Part shown: piece after piece, positions 45,747 through 54,725 of the stretch | Numbering within the stretch: position 1 is the stretch's first letter | Layout: every line of letters starts with the position of its first letter | NCBI RefSeq assembly: GCF_013370205.1 | Contig: NZ_JABWGV010000002.1 | Location: forward strand, 248,001-312,000 | Origin: Qipengyuania atrilutea | GTDB lineage: Bacteria > Pseudomonadota > Alphaproteobacteria > Sphingomonadales > Sphingomonadaceae | Direction: 5' to 3' | DNA length: 64,000 nucleotides | Program-made: the position numbers and the translations under genes | Notes under the pieces: model-generated | Told to the model about the DNA's origin: nothing | The model's database searches: none | The model's input: only the letters and a program-made list of their open reading frames with translations

Positions 45747-45795
45747 CCGGCTGAACCCACTTGCGGCGCACCGGGACCGCGTTTAGCTCCGCCTG

Positions 45796-46494
45796 ATGAC
45801 GAACATTACGGATAGCGAAACCCGCGCCGGCGTCGTCCTGCTTTCGGGCGGTCTCGATTCCATGGTGACGGCGGCGTTGGCAAGGGAGCAAGGCTTCGTT
45901 GTGCACGCGCTGACCATCGATTACGGTCAGCGCCATATCCGCGAACTGCAATCAGCGCGCACCATTGCAGAGAAACTGGGCGTTCACAGCCACATCGAGT
46001 TTTCGCTCGACCTCTCGCAGTTCGGCGGGTCGGCGCTGACGGCCGACATCGACGTGCCCAAGACGGGGGTGGGGGACGACATTCCCGTTACCTACGTACC
46101 GGCACGGAATCTGGTTTTTCTCTCGCTCACTACCGCCTTTGCCGAAACCGCCCACGCGAGCGACATCTTCATCGGAGTGAATTCACTCGACTATTCAGGC
46201 TACCCTGATTGCAGGCCCGAATTCATCGCAAGCTTCGCCGAAACCGCTCGGCTTGGCACCAAGCAGGGGGTCGAGGGATCGCCCTTCACGATCCATACGC
46301 CGCTGCAGCACATGACCAAGGCGGACATCGCCCGGGAATGCGAACGGCTCGGCCTTGATCCGGCATGGAGCTGGTCCTGCTACGACCCGGCTCCCGGCGG
46401 CGAAGCCTGCGGGCTCTGCGATTCTTGCCGCCTGCGCCGAAAAGGCTTTGCCGAAGCGGGCGTAGTCGATACCACGCGGTACAAGACCGAATAA
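45796..46494 (+). CDS. queC: 7-cyano-7-deazaguanine synthase (QueC)
   Basis: A 232-residue PP-loop enzyme of queuosine precursor synthesis. ATP-pyrophosphatase motif LSGGLDSMVTAALA, DYGQRHIRELQSA, and C-terminal zinc-binding cysteines (SWSCYDPAPGG, ACGLCDSCRLRRKGF) are all present. queD and queE are not adjacent. Confidence 0.96.
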   Translation: MTNITDSETRAGVVLLSGGLDSMVTAALAREQGFVVHALTIDYGQRHIRELQSARTIAEKLGVHSHIEFSLDLSQFGGSALTADIDVPKTGVGDDIPVTYVPARNLVFLSLTTAFAETAHASDIFIGVNSLDYSGYPDCRPEFIASFAETARLGTKQGVEGSPFTIHTPLQHMTKADIARECERLGLDPAWSWSCYDPAPGGEACGLCDSCRLRRKGFAEAGVVDTTRYKTE

Positions 46495-46519
46495 ACGGTA
46501 CGGGGGGAGAACGACTTTG

Positions 46520-48124
46520 GTGCAGGAGCAGGACCCGGTAGTCAGCAGACCGGAAGAACAACCCGTTCCGCCCTATAGCTGGTACGCGCTCAGCGTACTC
46601 GTGCTCGTCTACATGCTTAATTTTATCGATCGGCAGATTCTGTCGATCCTTGCGAACGACATTAAGGCCGATCTAGGCTTGGACGACGCCGCGCTCGGCT
46701 TTCTATACGGCACGGCTTTCGCGGTGTTCTACGCCCTGTTTGGCATCCCCCTAGGCCGTCTCGCGGACAGTTGGCACCGCGTAAAGCTCATGACCATCGG
46801 CCTGACGCTATGGTCGTTCATGACGGCAATCTCAGGCTTCGCGAAGAACGGAGCGACCCTGACGGTTGCGCGTATCGGTGTTGGTGTGGGTGAGGCGACG
46901 GCCAGTCCCTCGGCATATTCGCTGATTTCGGATTATTTCCCGGCACGCCTTAGGGCGACGGCGCTCGCGATCTACTCATCCGGTCTCTACATTGGGGGGG
47001 GATTGTCACTTCTGATCGGAGCGCTGGTCGTAGAGCAATGGAACGCGGCATATCCGGGCGGCGGCCCGCTGGGTCTCGTTGGCTGGCAAGCTGCGTTCCT
47101 TGCGGTAGGTATTCCCGGACTGCTACTGGCGGCGTGGGTCTTCACGCTGCGCGAGCCGGTACGCGGCGCGCTAGAGGGTAATCCGACGCCAGCGGATCCG
47201 CATCCGTTCCGCGGTTTCGTGAACGAGCTCTTCACGGTCATTCCGCCTTTCACCCTAGTGGGTGCAGCGCGCCGCGGCATTCCGGCTTTGCTCATCAACC
47301 TCGCGGTTGCCGTGGGCATGCTGGGAGCGGCGTATGGCGTTACGCAGCTATTGCAGAGCGGTGATGGGGTAATACCCGGTATCTCCGACCAATGGCTGTT
47401 CTCCGCCGTTGGGTATTACGCCGTCTATTGTTGGGCTGCCGCGCTGCGGCGCCGCGATCCGGCGACTTTCGCGCTGATCTGGGGATCGCCAGCCTTCCTC
47501 GCGACGGTCGTCGGCTACTCGGCGGTAGCGTTCATGGCCTATGCGACATCCTACTGGTCCGCGCCCTATGCGGAGCGGGTTTTCGAAGTTCCGAAGAGCG
47601 AACTTGGCTTGTTCATCGGAGCGCCGGGTGCGGTAGCCGGTTTTCTGGGCGTGATCCTCGGTGGTCGGGCAGCCGATGCCCTCCAGGAGAAATTCGCGAA
47701 CGGACGTGTTTGGATCATCCTATTTGGACTACTGGCGCCGATCGTTCCAATGATCATCGCCTTCACCACTGACAACTCGTGGGTGTTCTACGGCTTCGTT
47801 TTCGTTGCGCAGTTCCTGAGCTCTTCGGCACTTGGCGCGGCTGGCGCTGTCACCCAAACTTTGGTGCTTCCCCGGATGCGCGCAACGGCAACGGCAACCT
47901 TCTTCCTCGGCACAACCCTGATCGGGCTTGCTCTCGGGCCGTACCTAGCCGGGTATGTGTCCTCGATCAGGGGAGAGGATCTGGCCGCCGGAATTCTCTC
48001 TACGTTCGTGATTATCCCGGTCGGACTGGTGGCGCTCGTCTGGTCGCTCAGGGCCGTGCCCAAGGCTCTGGAGACGGTACAGGCACGGGCAACCGCAGCG
48101 GGCGAACCCGCTGCCGGTCGCTGA
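46520..48124 (+). CDS. Major facilitator superfamily transporter
   Basis: A 534-residue MFS protein with 12 predicted transmembrane segments and MFS motif-A-like text in loop 2-3 (GIPLGRLADSWHRVKLMTIG). The start is uncertain: a GTG at 46520 and an adjoining TTG at 46517 share the same GGGGGAG site; GTG was chosen. Spinster-type MFS proteins are common in sphingomonads, but the substrate is unknown. Two extra loops, at about 210-240 and 290-330, are longer than in the smallest family members. Confidence 0.88.
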   Translation: MQEQDPVVSRPEEQPVPPYSWYALSVLVLVYMLNFIDRQILSILANDIKADLGLDDAALGFLYGTAFAVFYALFGIPLGRLADSWHRVKLMTIGLTLWSFMTAISGFAKNGATLTVARIGVGVGEATASPSAYSLISDYFPARLRATALAIYSSGLYIGGGLSLLIGALVVEQWNAAYPGGGPLGLVGWQAAFLAVGIPGLLLAAWVFTLREPVRGALEGNPTPADPHPFRGFVNELFTVIPPFTLVGAARRGIPALLINLAVAVGMLGAAYGVTQLLQSGDGVIPGISDQWLFSAVGYYAVYCWAAALRRRDPATFALIWGSPAFLATVVGYSAVAFMAYATSYWSAPYAERVFEVPKSELGLFIGAPGAVAGFLGVILGGRAADALQEKFANGRVWIILFGLLAPIVPMIIAFTTDNSWVFYGFVFVAQFLSSSALGAAGAVTQTLVLPRMRATATATFFLGTTLIGLALGPYLAGYVSSIRGEDLAAGILSTFVIIPVGLVALVWSLRAVPKALETVQARATAAGEPAAGR

Positions 48125-48131
48125 GCTTCTA

Positions 48132-48665
48132 CTAGGGCCGGCGTAAGACGCCGCATGCGATGCGGGAGCCGGCATCACCAGCGGGATCGGTGCGATAGTC
48201 ATCCGCGCCAGCGTGGATCATAACCGCTGTGCCGTCCGCATCGAAAATCGCCGCTTCGGAATTGACGTTATTTCCGACTAGACTGAACGTCTGTGCGGCC
48301 GTGCCGTTATCGCTGACCTGCAGGTTAGGCAGATCGCCGAGATGCGCACCGTTTGGCGAATAGATCCCGTGCGACTTGTTCGCCGGGTTGAGATGTCCAC
48401 CCGCCGATTGAAAGTCGGGCGCTTCGCACCTGCCGGTCGTATGGAGGTGGAACCCGTGCGAACCGGGCGGAAGGCCAGCAACCTCTACGCTCACTGATAG
48501 AGAATTGCCGTTCTCGAGCAGGGTCGCAGTTCCGAGTTGCGCTCCAGTACTGCTCATGATCATCGCGGTCCCGATGGGTTCCGACGACATGTTGTTGGTG
48601 GTCGCACACGCGGACAATAGAAGGGCGGCCGCAGCGGTGGCGGGATAAATTAGCTTGTCGGTCAT
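48132..48665 (-). CDS. sodC: Cu/Zn superoxide dismutase-like lipoprotein
   Basis: A 177-residue protein with a lipobox (LLLSACATT) and an SOD fold: GFHLHTTGRCEAPDFQSAGGHLNP, HGIYSPNGAHLGDLPNL, VMIHAGADDYRTDPAGDAGSRIACGVL. Copper and zinc histidines (HxH, GGHxNP, HLGD) and the disulfide cysteines are visible. It likely detoxifies superoxide outside the cytoplasm. Convergent with the MFS gene. Confidence 0.9.
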   Translation of the reverse strand: MTDKLIYPATAAAALLLSACATTNNMSSEPIGTAMIMSSTGAQLGTATLLENGNSLSVSVEVAGLPPGSHGFHLHTTGRCEAPDFQSAGGHLNPANKSHGIYSPNGAHLGDLPNLQVSDNGTAAQTFSLVGNNVNSEAAIFDADGTAVMIHAGADDYRTDPAGDAGSRIACGVLRRP

Positions 48666-48707
48666 CGGGTCTGGTCCTTTTTCTAAGTCGAGCCTGACAA
48701 ACCAACG

Positions 48708-48739
48708 AAAAAGGGGCCGGATTGCTCCGACCCCTTTTT
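48708..48739. terminator. Bidirectional rho-independent terminator before ompA
   Basis: On the minus strand GGGGTCGGA pairs with TCCGGCCCC (9 bp, one T-G) around GCAA, flanked by AAAAA and TTTTT. It ends the minus-strand ompA transcript; its symmetry would also work in the other direction. Confidence 0.85.
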
Positions 48740-48760
48740 GCGTCTCTTGAAGAGCGTTGC

Positions 48761-49867
48761 TTACATGCCCGATCCCGGACCGTAGGTAACTTCCACTCGG
48801 CGGTTCTGCAGTTCGCGAACACCGTCGGCCGTGGGAACGCGGAGCTGGTTTTCACCAAAGGCTTCGCTGTTGATCCGGCCGCTCGGCACGCCGCGCGAGC
48901 TGAGGTAGTCGCGCACAGCGGCGTTACGACGCTCTGCCAGACCCATGTTGTAAGCAGCGGTACCCGACGTATCGGTGTGACCAGCCAACATGACCGATGC
49001 CATGCCGCAATCCGAATAAGCCGATACGGCGCTATCCAGAATGGTCGCTGCGTCCGACGTGATTTCCGATTCGTCCCAATTGAAGAAGACGATGTACGGA
49101 CCCGTCTCGCAAACCTGCTGCGTCTGCGGCGGAGGCGGCGGAGGCGGCGGGGGTGGAGGGGGCGGAGGCGGCGGGGGCGGCGGGGGCGGGGGCGGCGGTG
49201 CTACGTCACCGCCGAAGTTAAAGGCCAGCGTTCCCAGAATGGAGTGCGACCGGAAACGGCCTTCCTGGTCGGTGCCGAGACCGTCGACGATGGCGACGTC
49301 TTCAGCGTTGAAGAAGCGATACCGCAAGCCAACGTCGACGTTGTCCGTCAGCGGAGCGCGCACGCCGGCGAGTGCCTGCCACGCGAAGCCGGTGTCGGAG
49401 TCGTCAAATGAAGGTGTGGTCTGGTCAATCGCGCCGTCGAGCGATACGCGTGCAACACCTACGCCGCCACCGACGAAGCCCTGCAAGCCGTCGTCTTCAC
49501 CGAAGTCGAGCAGGCCGTTCAGCATGAAGCTGAGCGCGCTGACGTCGCCGTTAGCGGGAAAAACACCAGTTTCTCCAAAGCTGCTCGGAACACCGCCGAG
49601 CGAAGAACCAATCGACTCAATGTCGGCTGCACGGTAGCTGCCTTCAGCTTCAAGGCGGAAGCTACCGAAGTCATAACCAACGAGACCGCCGAGATCGTAA
49701 CCGGCGTCAGCGTCGATGCTGACATCGCCGGCTTCGTTTTCAAGGTCGATGTCTTCGACGATCATTACACCGCCGTCGAGCTCGACGTACCATTGGCCGT
49801 CACGTGCGACTGCAGGCGAGGCAAAGACCGTCGAGGCCATCGCCATACCTATGACGAAATTTCGCAT
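48761..49867 (-). CDS. OmpA-family outer membrane porin
   Basis: A 368-residue protein with a signal peptide (about 1-22; VFASPAVA), an N-terminal eight-stranded OmpA beta-barrel (about 25-215), a linker of 24 consecutive prolines, and a C-terminal OmpA/peptidoglycan-binding domain (YIVFFNWDESEITSDAATILDSAVSAY, AGHTDTSGTAAYNMGLAERRNAAVRDYL). It anchors the outer membrane to the cell wall. GGGGAA precedes the ATG. Strong expression is likely. Confidence 0.93.
   Translation of the reverse strand: MRNFVIGMAMASTVFASPAVARDGQWYVELDGGVMIVEDIDLENEAGDVSIDADAGYDLGGLVGYDFGSFRLEAEGSYRAADIESIGSSLGGVPSSFGETGVFPANGDVSALSFMLNGLLDFGEDDGLQGFVGGGVGVARVSLDGAIDQTTPSFDDSDTGFAWQALAGVRAPLTDNVDVGLRYRFFNAEDVAIVDGLGTDQEGRFRSHSILGTLAFNFGGDVAPPPPPPPPPPPPPPPPPPPPPPPPQTQQVCETGPYIVFFNWDESEITSDAATILDSAVSAYSDCGMASVMLAGHTDTSGTAAYNMGLAERRNAAVRDYLSSRGVPSGRINSEAFGENQLRVPTADGVRELQNRRVEVTYGPGSGM
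49127..49198. repeat. Low-complexity G-rich tract encoding 24 prolines
   Basis: On the plus strand the tract is 24 successive NGG triplets (CGG, AGG, GGG, TGG), giving CCN proline codons on the coding strand. Several GGGGG blocks make it prone to slippage and to form quadruplex-like structures. Confidence 0.9.
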
Positions 49868-50052
49868 TATACATTCCCCTTATTACGCAAAATCACCACC
49901 GAATGGGCATTTCTCTAACTTTTACCCAGTCCGGTGACAAGCCGACAAAAAGACGAAACTGTTGCAATATTGCCGCAAAGACAGCTCTATCACTAAAATC
50001 GTGTTCTCCCGTCAACTATGGCCCCCTAACGCCATATTTGCTTTCGGGTTCC

Positions 50053-50457
50053 TTATACTTGCGGCAGTATTCCCGATGTCCTGAGTGCTGTGACAATTTT
50101 GCCGATCGCGTCGCGCGCCTCTACGTCGACTGTCGAACCGCCGGCAGGTTCGCTTACCTGCGGTGCCCGAAGCCAAGCCCCATCGAAAAAGGCGAACTGG
50201 CGCGCCGCCCGGTCGTACACCGCCAGTCCCTCGACCGGTTGCGCGAAAGCCCACTGCCCCGTTTCAAAGTAAGCGACTTGTCCGCTCTTAGCAGCCCATT
50301 CTCCTGCCGCTTGGCTACTGACGATCCAACACTCTCCATCACGCGGACGTGCGGGAGGTGACGCCGCTTCGCTCTCGACGACAGGATGAACCAGTGCATC
50401 GAGGAGAGCAAATGCCTCGTTTACGAACAGTTCTTTCTGCGACTGACCTGCGAGCAT
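50053..50457 (-). CDS. DUF2793 protein, N-terminally shortened, GTA-end gene
   Basis: A 134-residue protein with the DUF2793 pattern: AGQSQKELFVNEAFALLDALVHPVVES, SPPARPRDGECWIVSSQAAGEWA, YDRAARQFAFFDGAWLRAP. Relatives start about 15 residues earlier; here the frame begins at an ATG at the join with the terminase fragment. Such genes lie at the tail end of the GTA-like cluster in sphingomonads. Whether the protein is made is unclear. Confidence 0.75.
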   Translation of the reverse strand: MLAGQSQKELFVNEAFALLDALVHPVVESEAASPPARPRDGECWIVSSQAAGEWAAKSGQVAYFETGQWAFAQPVEGLAVYDRAARQFAFFDGAWLRAPQVSEPAGGSTVDVEARDAIGKIVTALRTSGILPQV

Positions 50458-50905
50458 GACTATGCTGCGGACCGCGCAGGCTGTCGGGTTCGGCCGCGCT
50501 GTAGAGCGTCGCCTGCGCCCCGTTCGGCCAGGTCAGCCGCCGGAGCGAGCTTTCGAAGCGCGGGCGGCTGGACGGCGGCGATACGGCGAGAATGCCGCTT
50601 TCGCCTTCGACCATGACTGCACGCGCTTCGGCGAGCGATGCGCCGATGAGAGCAATATGCGCCTCCCCGTCGCCGCGCACACATTCGCGCACCCATTCCG
50701 CCCCGGCCCGGGTCTTGCCGAAGCCGCGCCCGGCGGCGATCATCCAGATTTCCCAATCGCCCGGGGGTGCCTTCTGATCGGGCCGCGCCCACAAATCCCA
50801 CTGGTATTGAAATGCGCTGCGTTCCTGCGCGGTAAGGTCCTGCAGCGCCTTTTCCCGTTCGCAGTCCCCGAGTGCGAGCAGGGCACGAAGCCGCTCGGTC
50901 AACAC
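50339..50905 (-). pseudogene. GTA-type large terminase, N-terminal fragment
   Basis: The ORF has 188 codons; only about the first 148 resemble a large terminase: FQYQWDLWARPDQKAPPGDWEIWMIAAGRGFGKTRAGAEWVRE (Walker A-like GRGFGKT), IALIGASLAEARAVMVEGESGI and EPDSLRGPQHSHA. Normal proteins continue with the rest of the ATPase and a nuclease domain. Here the frame then reads Arg-rich nonsense over the DUF2793 gene's other frame until a stop. GTG start overlaps the preceding gene by 7 bases. Confidence 0.85.
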
Positions 50906-51444
50906 CGGCGTAGTGCCGTTTCGTCACCACCTTCGATCTTGTAGACGCCATCACCCGCCAGCGCGGCGTTGAACTGCTTTTCCCGTTCCTTGATTATGTC
51001 GAGCTTCGCATTGATCGAGGCGATGACGGCCGCTTCGTCCGCGTCGGTATCGAGCGCGCGTTGCCGCCCGACCGTATCACGGTGCGCGGTCAGCACACGT
51101 AGCGCGCTGGCGAAATCGAACTTGCCCCCGTCCGCCGACGTAAAGTCCCCGTCGCGCAGGCGGCGCAGAACTTCCATTTCGAGGTGGTCGTAGCCTTCGC
51201 ACAGCGCCTCGTGCCACGCCTTGCGAAAGCCGGGCTCCTCGCGCCGGACCTTGTAGGCCCGCCCCGGCGCAACATTCGCCGCCTTGGCCGACCGGGTGAC
51301 GTTGGAAGTCTCAGCAAGGGCGACGAGAAACTCCTTGCGCCAGTGCTTCGACAATTCGCCGCCAGCTTCCTCTTCCAGTTTCCTGATTGCACGCGCGACG
51401 CGCGTTTTCGAGCGCGGCCCGCGCCGTTTCGCTTCGTCCGCCAT
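50899..51444 (-). CDS. GTA-type small terminase-like protein (gp1 position)
   Basis: A 181-residue basic helical protein (KRRGPRSKTRVARAIRKLEEEAGG; NVTRSAKAANVAPGRAYKVRREEPGF). The helix-turn-helix-like stretch and its position immediately ahead of the large terminase match the first gene of the RcGTA-like cluster, which is a small-terminase-like protein. It appears intact. Function beyond DNA binding is inferred. Confidence 0.7.
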   Translation of the reverse strand: MADEAKRRGPRSKTRVARAIRKLEEEAGGELSKHWRKEFLVALAETSNVTRSAKAANVAPGRAYKVRREEPGFRKAWHEALCEGYDHLEMEVLRRLRDGDFTSADGGKFDFASALRVLTAHRDTVGRQRALDTDADEAAVIASINAKLDIIKEREKQFNAALAGDGVYKIEGGDETALRRC

Positions 51445-51659
51445 AGTGGCGCCCTCCCATCGATGTCATGATCTCGCCGCGATCAGGACCGGTCCGTTTC
51501 GAATCGGTTTATCGCGATGTTCTTCTTTCCTAACCAACGAGCGTCACGATGTCAATTAAAATAACCAAATAGGATATAACTTGGCGGTTGATGTGCCGCC
51601 GGGCTCTTCGTAAAGCGCTGCATTCCCGTGTGTTCTGCGGGACCGAGGGGGTTTACGAC

Positions 51660-52307
51660 ATGAGCCGGTTGCTGCGCGGTCTTTACGAATGGACTATGGA
51701 GAAAGCCGCGCACAAACATGCGGTTTGGTGGCTCGCGTTCTTCTGCTTCATCGAAGCGAGCTTCTTCCCGATCCCGCCCCATCCGCTGCTGGGTCTCATG
51801 TGCCTCGCCAAGCCGAAGAAGGCGCTCTGGTTTGCATTCGTGGCGACGGCGGCATCGGTCATCGGCGGCCTCTTCGGTTACGCAATCGGCTATTTCCTGT
51901 TCGAATCGGTCGGCGTCCCGCTCCTCACCGCGATCGGTCTCATCGACGCGTTGCCGCAGGCGCAGTGCACCTTCGACGAGCTGGGCGTCTATGCCGTCAT
52001 TATTGCGGCCGCGACGCCCGTGCCGTTCAAGCTGCTGACGATCACCGCCGGCTTCCTAAGCATGGATCTCATTCCGTTCATCCTCGCCAGCATCGCCGGA
52101 AGGGCGCTGATCTTCATGACGGTCGGCATCCTGTTCCAGATTTTCGGGCGGCCAATCAAGGCGCTGATCGACAAGTACCTCGGACTGCTGACGACGCTGT
52201 TCGTCGTGCTGGTGGTCGGCGGCATTCTGGCCATGACGCTGATGGGCGGCGACGGCGAAGCTGCGGACGAGGAATGCGCAACCGCAGCGACCGAGCAGGT
52301 GGTCTGA
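51660..52307 (+). CDS. YqaA/DedA-related membrane protein
   Basis: A 215-residue protein with about four to five transmembrane segments and the VTT/SNARE-associated fold: WWLAFFCFIEASFFPIPPHPLLGLMCLA, GGLFGYAIGYFLFESVG, ATPVPFKLLTITAGFLSMDLIPF. GAGGGG lies ahead of the ATG. Relatives are linked to lipid transport across the membrane. Acidic tail (GDGEAADEECA). Confidence 0.85.
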   Translation: MSRLLRGLYEWTMEKAAHKHAVWWLAFFCFIEASFFPIPPHPLLGLMCLAKPKKALWFAFVATAASVIGGLFGYAIGYFLFESVGVPLLTAIGLIDALPQAQCTFDELGVYAVIIAAATPVPFKLLTITAGFLSMDLIPFILASIAGRALIFMTVGILFQIFGRPIKALIDKYLGLLTTLFVVLVVGGILAMTLMGGDGEAADEECATAATEQVV

Positions 52308-52309
52308 GA

Positions 52310-52966
52310 TCAGCTTTCGCGCCGCGCTCGCTCGAATGCGCGCGTGAACTCGCCTTCGTCCATCGCGCCGACGATGCGGTAATTGCCGACGAGATAGGTG
52401 GGTGTGCCTGCTACGCCGAGGCGCAGCGCGTCGCCGCGATTTCTGTCCAGCGCCGCGTCGATCGCCGGATCGCTCGCAATGGCGCGCTCGATTTGTGACC
52501 AATCGCCACCCGCCTCCTGCACCAGCTCACGCATGACCGGCACTGTTAGCGTCCTGGATTCCCGCATGAACGCATCGTGGACTTGCGGGTATATACCTTG
52601 CGCATCGGCGGCGAGAGCGACCCGCGCCGCGCGCTCCGATACAGGGCCAAAGATCGGAAAGTCACGGTATACGATGCGCACGTTACCGTCGCGCGCGACC
52701 GCGCTCGTCATTTCCGGATGCGCCGCACGGCAGGCGGGGCAGCGGTAGTCGGTAAATACGACCATTGTGACGTCGGCCTCGCCGGGGTCGTACGACGGCG
52801 AGACTGCGTCGTTAAGGAAGCGGTCCACGGAAAGCCGGTCCGATACGTCCGTGCCGCTCGTGCCGGTTTGCTTGAGCAATCCGCCGATGACGAAGGCGGC
52901 CACGCATACCAGCGCAAGCGAAAGCCAGCCGCCTTTGCCCAGGCTTTGGGCGACTGGCTCATTCAT
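52310..52966 (-). CDS. DsbA-family thiol oxidoreductase, membrane-anchored
   Basis: A 218-residue protein with an N-terminal transmembrane helix (LSLALVCVAAFVIGGLL) and a thioredoxin-like DsbA domain: VFTDYRCPACRAAHPEM with the CPAC active site, and the cis-Pro loop LGVAGTPTYLVG. Com1/ScsC-like. The ATG at 52966 was chosen; a longer frame would overlap the osmC gene. It lies 19 bases after osmC. Confidence 0.88.
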   Translation of the reverse strand: MNEPVAQSLGKGGWLSLALVCVAAFVIGGLLKQTGTSGTDVSDRLSVDRFLNDAVSPSYDPGEADVTMVVFTDYRCPACRAAHPEMTSAVARDGNVRIVYRDFPIFGPVSERAARVALAADAQGIYPQVHDAFMRESRTLTVPVMRELVQEAGGDWSQIERAIASDPAIDAALDRNRGDALRLGVAGTPTYLVGNYRIVGAMDEGEFTRAFERARRES

Positions 52967-52985
52967 TCCACTGCTTTGAGAGTTC

Positions 52986-53417
52986 TCAAGACGAGAAGTT
53001 CGTTTCCAGCGTAATTTCCGCATTCAGCAGCTTCGAGATCGGGCAGTTTTCCTTGGCTTTCTTTGCAAGTTCCTCGAACTTCGCTTGGTCCGCTTCCGGT
53101 ACGTTCCCTGTCAGGGTCAGGTCGGACCGGGTGACGGTAAAACCGTCGCCGTCCTTTTCGAGGCTTACCTTCGCGGTCGTCTCAAGCGTACCGTTCTCGT
53201 AGCCCGCATCCCCGAGCTGGAAGGCTAGCGCCATCGTAAAGCAGCTCGCATGCGCGGCCGCGATCAGCTCTTCCGGATTCGTGCCCGCACCATCCTCGAA
53301 CCGCGTATTGAAGCCATAGGGCTGGTCCTTGAGCGCGCCGGACTCGCTTGAGACGTGTCCCTTGCCGCTCTTGCCAAGACCTTCGTATTTCGCACTGCCG
53401 GTTTTCGTAATTGCCAT
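52986..53417 (-). CDS. osmC: OsmC-family peroxiredoxin
   Basis: A 143-residue protein with OsmC features: GTNPEELIAAAHASCFTMALAFQL (first catalytic Cys) and AKENCPISKLLNAEITL (second Cys). It reduces organic hydroperoxides. It is between spt and the DsbA-like gene on the same strand and may be co-transcribed with them. Confidence 0.9.
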   Translation of the reverse strand: MAITKTGSAKYEGLGKSGKGHVSSESGALKDQPYGFNTRFEDGAGTNPEELIAAAHASCFTMALAFQLGDAGYENGTLETTAKVSLEKDGDGFTVTRSDLTLTGNVPEADQAKFEELAKKAKENCPISKLLNAEITLETNFSS

Positions 53418-53474
53418 GTCGTCTGTTCTCCTTTTGATGAAGAGACGCGCAAACGACAGCGGATGTTCCGTCCG

Positions 53475-54725
53475 TCAGATTATCCCGACCGACTTTCCGG
53501 CGTTCTCGAAGATTTCGAGGATTTCCTCGACCTCGCTTTCGCTGTGTTCGGCGCAAAGCGAGCAGCGCAGCAGCGTCATGTTAGCCGGCGTCGCCGGCGG
53601 TCGAGCGAGGTTCACGTAGAGGCCGCCTTTCAGCAGAGCCTCCCACATAGCCGCGCCCTTTTCGAGGTCGGGCATGATGACGGCGATGATCGCGCTTTCC
53701 GGCGTCTCGGTACCGAGCGTGAAGCCGAGATCCTTCAGGCCGCCATGAAGGCGTTTGGAATTTTCCCATAGATGCGCGCGCTTGTTCGATGCCTGCCCCA
53801 GCTTGCGGATCGAAGTGCAAGCGGTCGCCACCACGCTCGGCGGCAGGGATGCAGTGAAAGTGTAGGGGCGGCAGACTAGACGCATGATCTCGAACTTCGG
53901 GTGGTTGGACACGCAGAAGCCGCCCACCGTGCCAACGCTTTTGGAAAACGTGCCGATGATGAAGTCGACGTCGTCCATGACGCCGGCTTGCTCGGCAACC
54001 CCGCGGCCGTTCTCTCCGATGAAGCCCATTGAATGCGCTTCGTCGACCAGCACCATCGCGCCATGCTTTTTGGCGACCGCGACCATTTCCTTCAGCGGAG
54101 CGACGTCGCCGAGCATCGAGTAGACGCCTTCCAGCACTACGAGGATGCCAGCGCCGTCCGGAATGCGCTTCAGGCGCTTTTCCATCGCTTCGATGTCATT
54201 GTGCTTGAACGGCACGATTTCAGCATCGCCCATCTTGCACCCGTCGTAGATCGAGGCGTGGGAATCGATGTCGAGGACGATGTAGTCGCCCTTTCCGGCA
54301 ATCGTGCTGATGATCCCGAGGTTGGCCTGATAGCCGGTCGAGAAGACCATCGCATGATCCATGTCGTAGAAGTCGCACAGCGCCTGTTCGACATCCTTGT
54401 GGCCCTGATAGGTGCCGTTCAGAACGCGGCTGCCCGTTGTGCCGGCACCGAAGTCGGCGAGCGCCTGCTTGCCCGCTTCGATCACGTCCGGATCGAACGT
54501 CATGCCCATGTAATTGTAGGTGCCGAGGAGGATCGTCTCGCGCCCGTTGCACACGGCACGGGTCGGCGAGAGCACTCTTTCCATCACGAGACTGAAGGGA
54601 TCCTCGATGCCGGTCCCGAGCAGTTTTTCGCGCATCTGGATGATCGGATCGAACTTGCTGAACAGGTCCGTTCCGGCAGCCTCGCGCGTCTCAGGCTGGT
54701 CAGCTTGCATGATGCCTTCGCTCAC
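53475..54725 (-). CDS. spt: Serine palmitoyltransferase
   Basis: A 416-residue alpha-oxoamine synthase that joins serine with an acyl thioester to give 3-ketosphinganine, the first step of sphingolipid synthesis. It has the PLP lysine in GTFSKSVGTVGGF, VDEAHSMGFIG and GTTGSRVLNGTYQGH. The length and N-terminus match the soluble homodimeric bacterial SPT known from sphingomonads. The start overlaps the ACP stop in ATGA, so the two are coupled. Confidence 0.93.
   Translation of the reverse strand: MSEGIMQADQPETREAAGTDLFSKFDPIIQMREKLLGTGIEDPFSLVMERVLSPTRAVCNGRETILLGTYNYMGMTFDPDVIEAGKQALADFGAGTTGSRVLNGTYQGHKDVEQALCDFYDMDHAMVFSTGYQANLGIISTIAGKGDYIVLDIDSHASIYDGCKMGDAEIVPFKHNDIEAMEKRLKRIPDGAGILVVLEGVYSMLGDVAPLKEMVAVAKKHGAMVLVDEAHSMGFIGENGRGVAEQAGVMDDVDFIIGTFSKSVGTVGGFCVSNHPKFEIMRLVCRPYTFTASLPPSVVATACTSIRKLGQASNKRAHLWENSKRLHGGLKDLGFTLGTETPESAIIAVIMPDLEKGAAMWEALLKGGLYVNLARPPATPANMTLLRCSLCAEHSESEVEEILEIFENAGKSVGII

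Noticed and set aside
45747-45795. A preQ1 riboswitch upstream of queC
   Set aside because: The gap is only 49 bases and shows no pseudoknot-like pattern.
49041-49637. A plus-strand ORF with a poly-glycine run over ompA
   Set aside because: It is the opposite strand of the polyproline linker; ompA is well supported.
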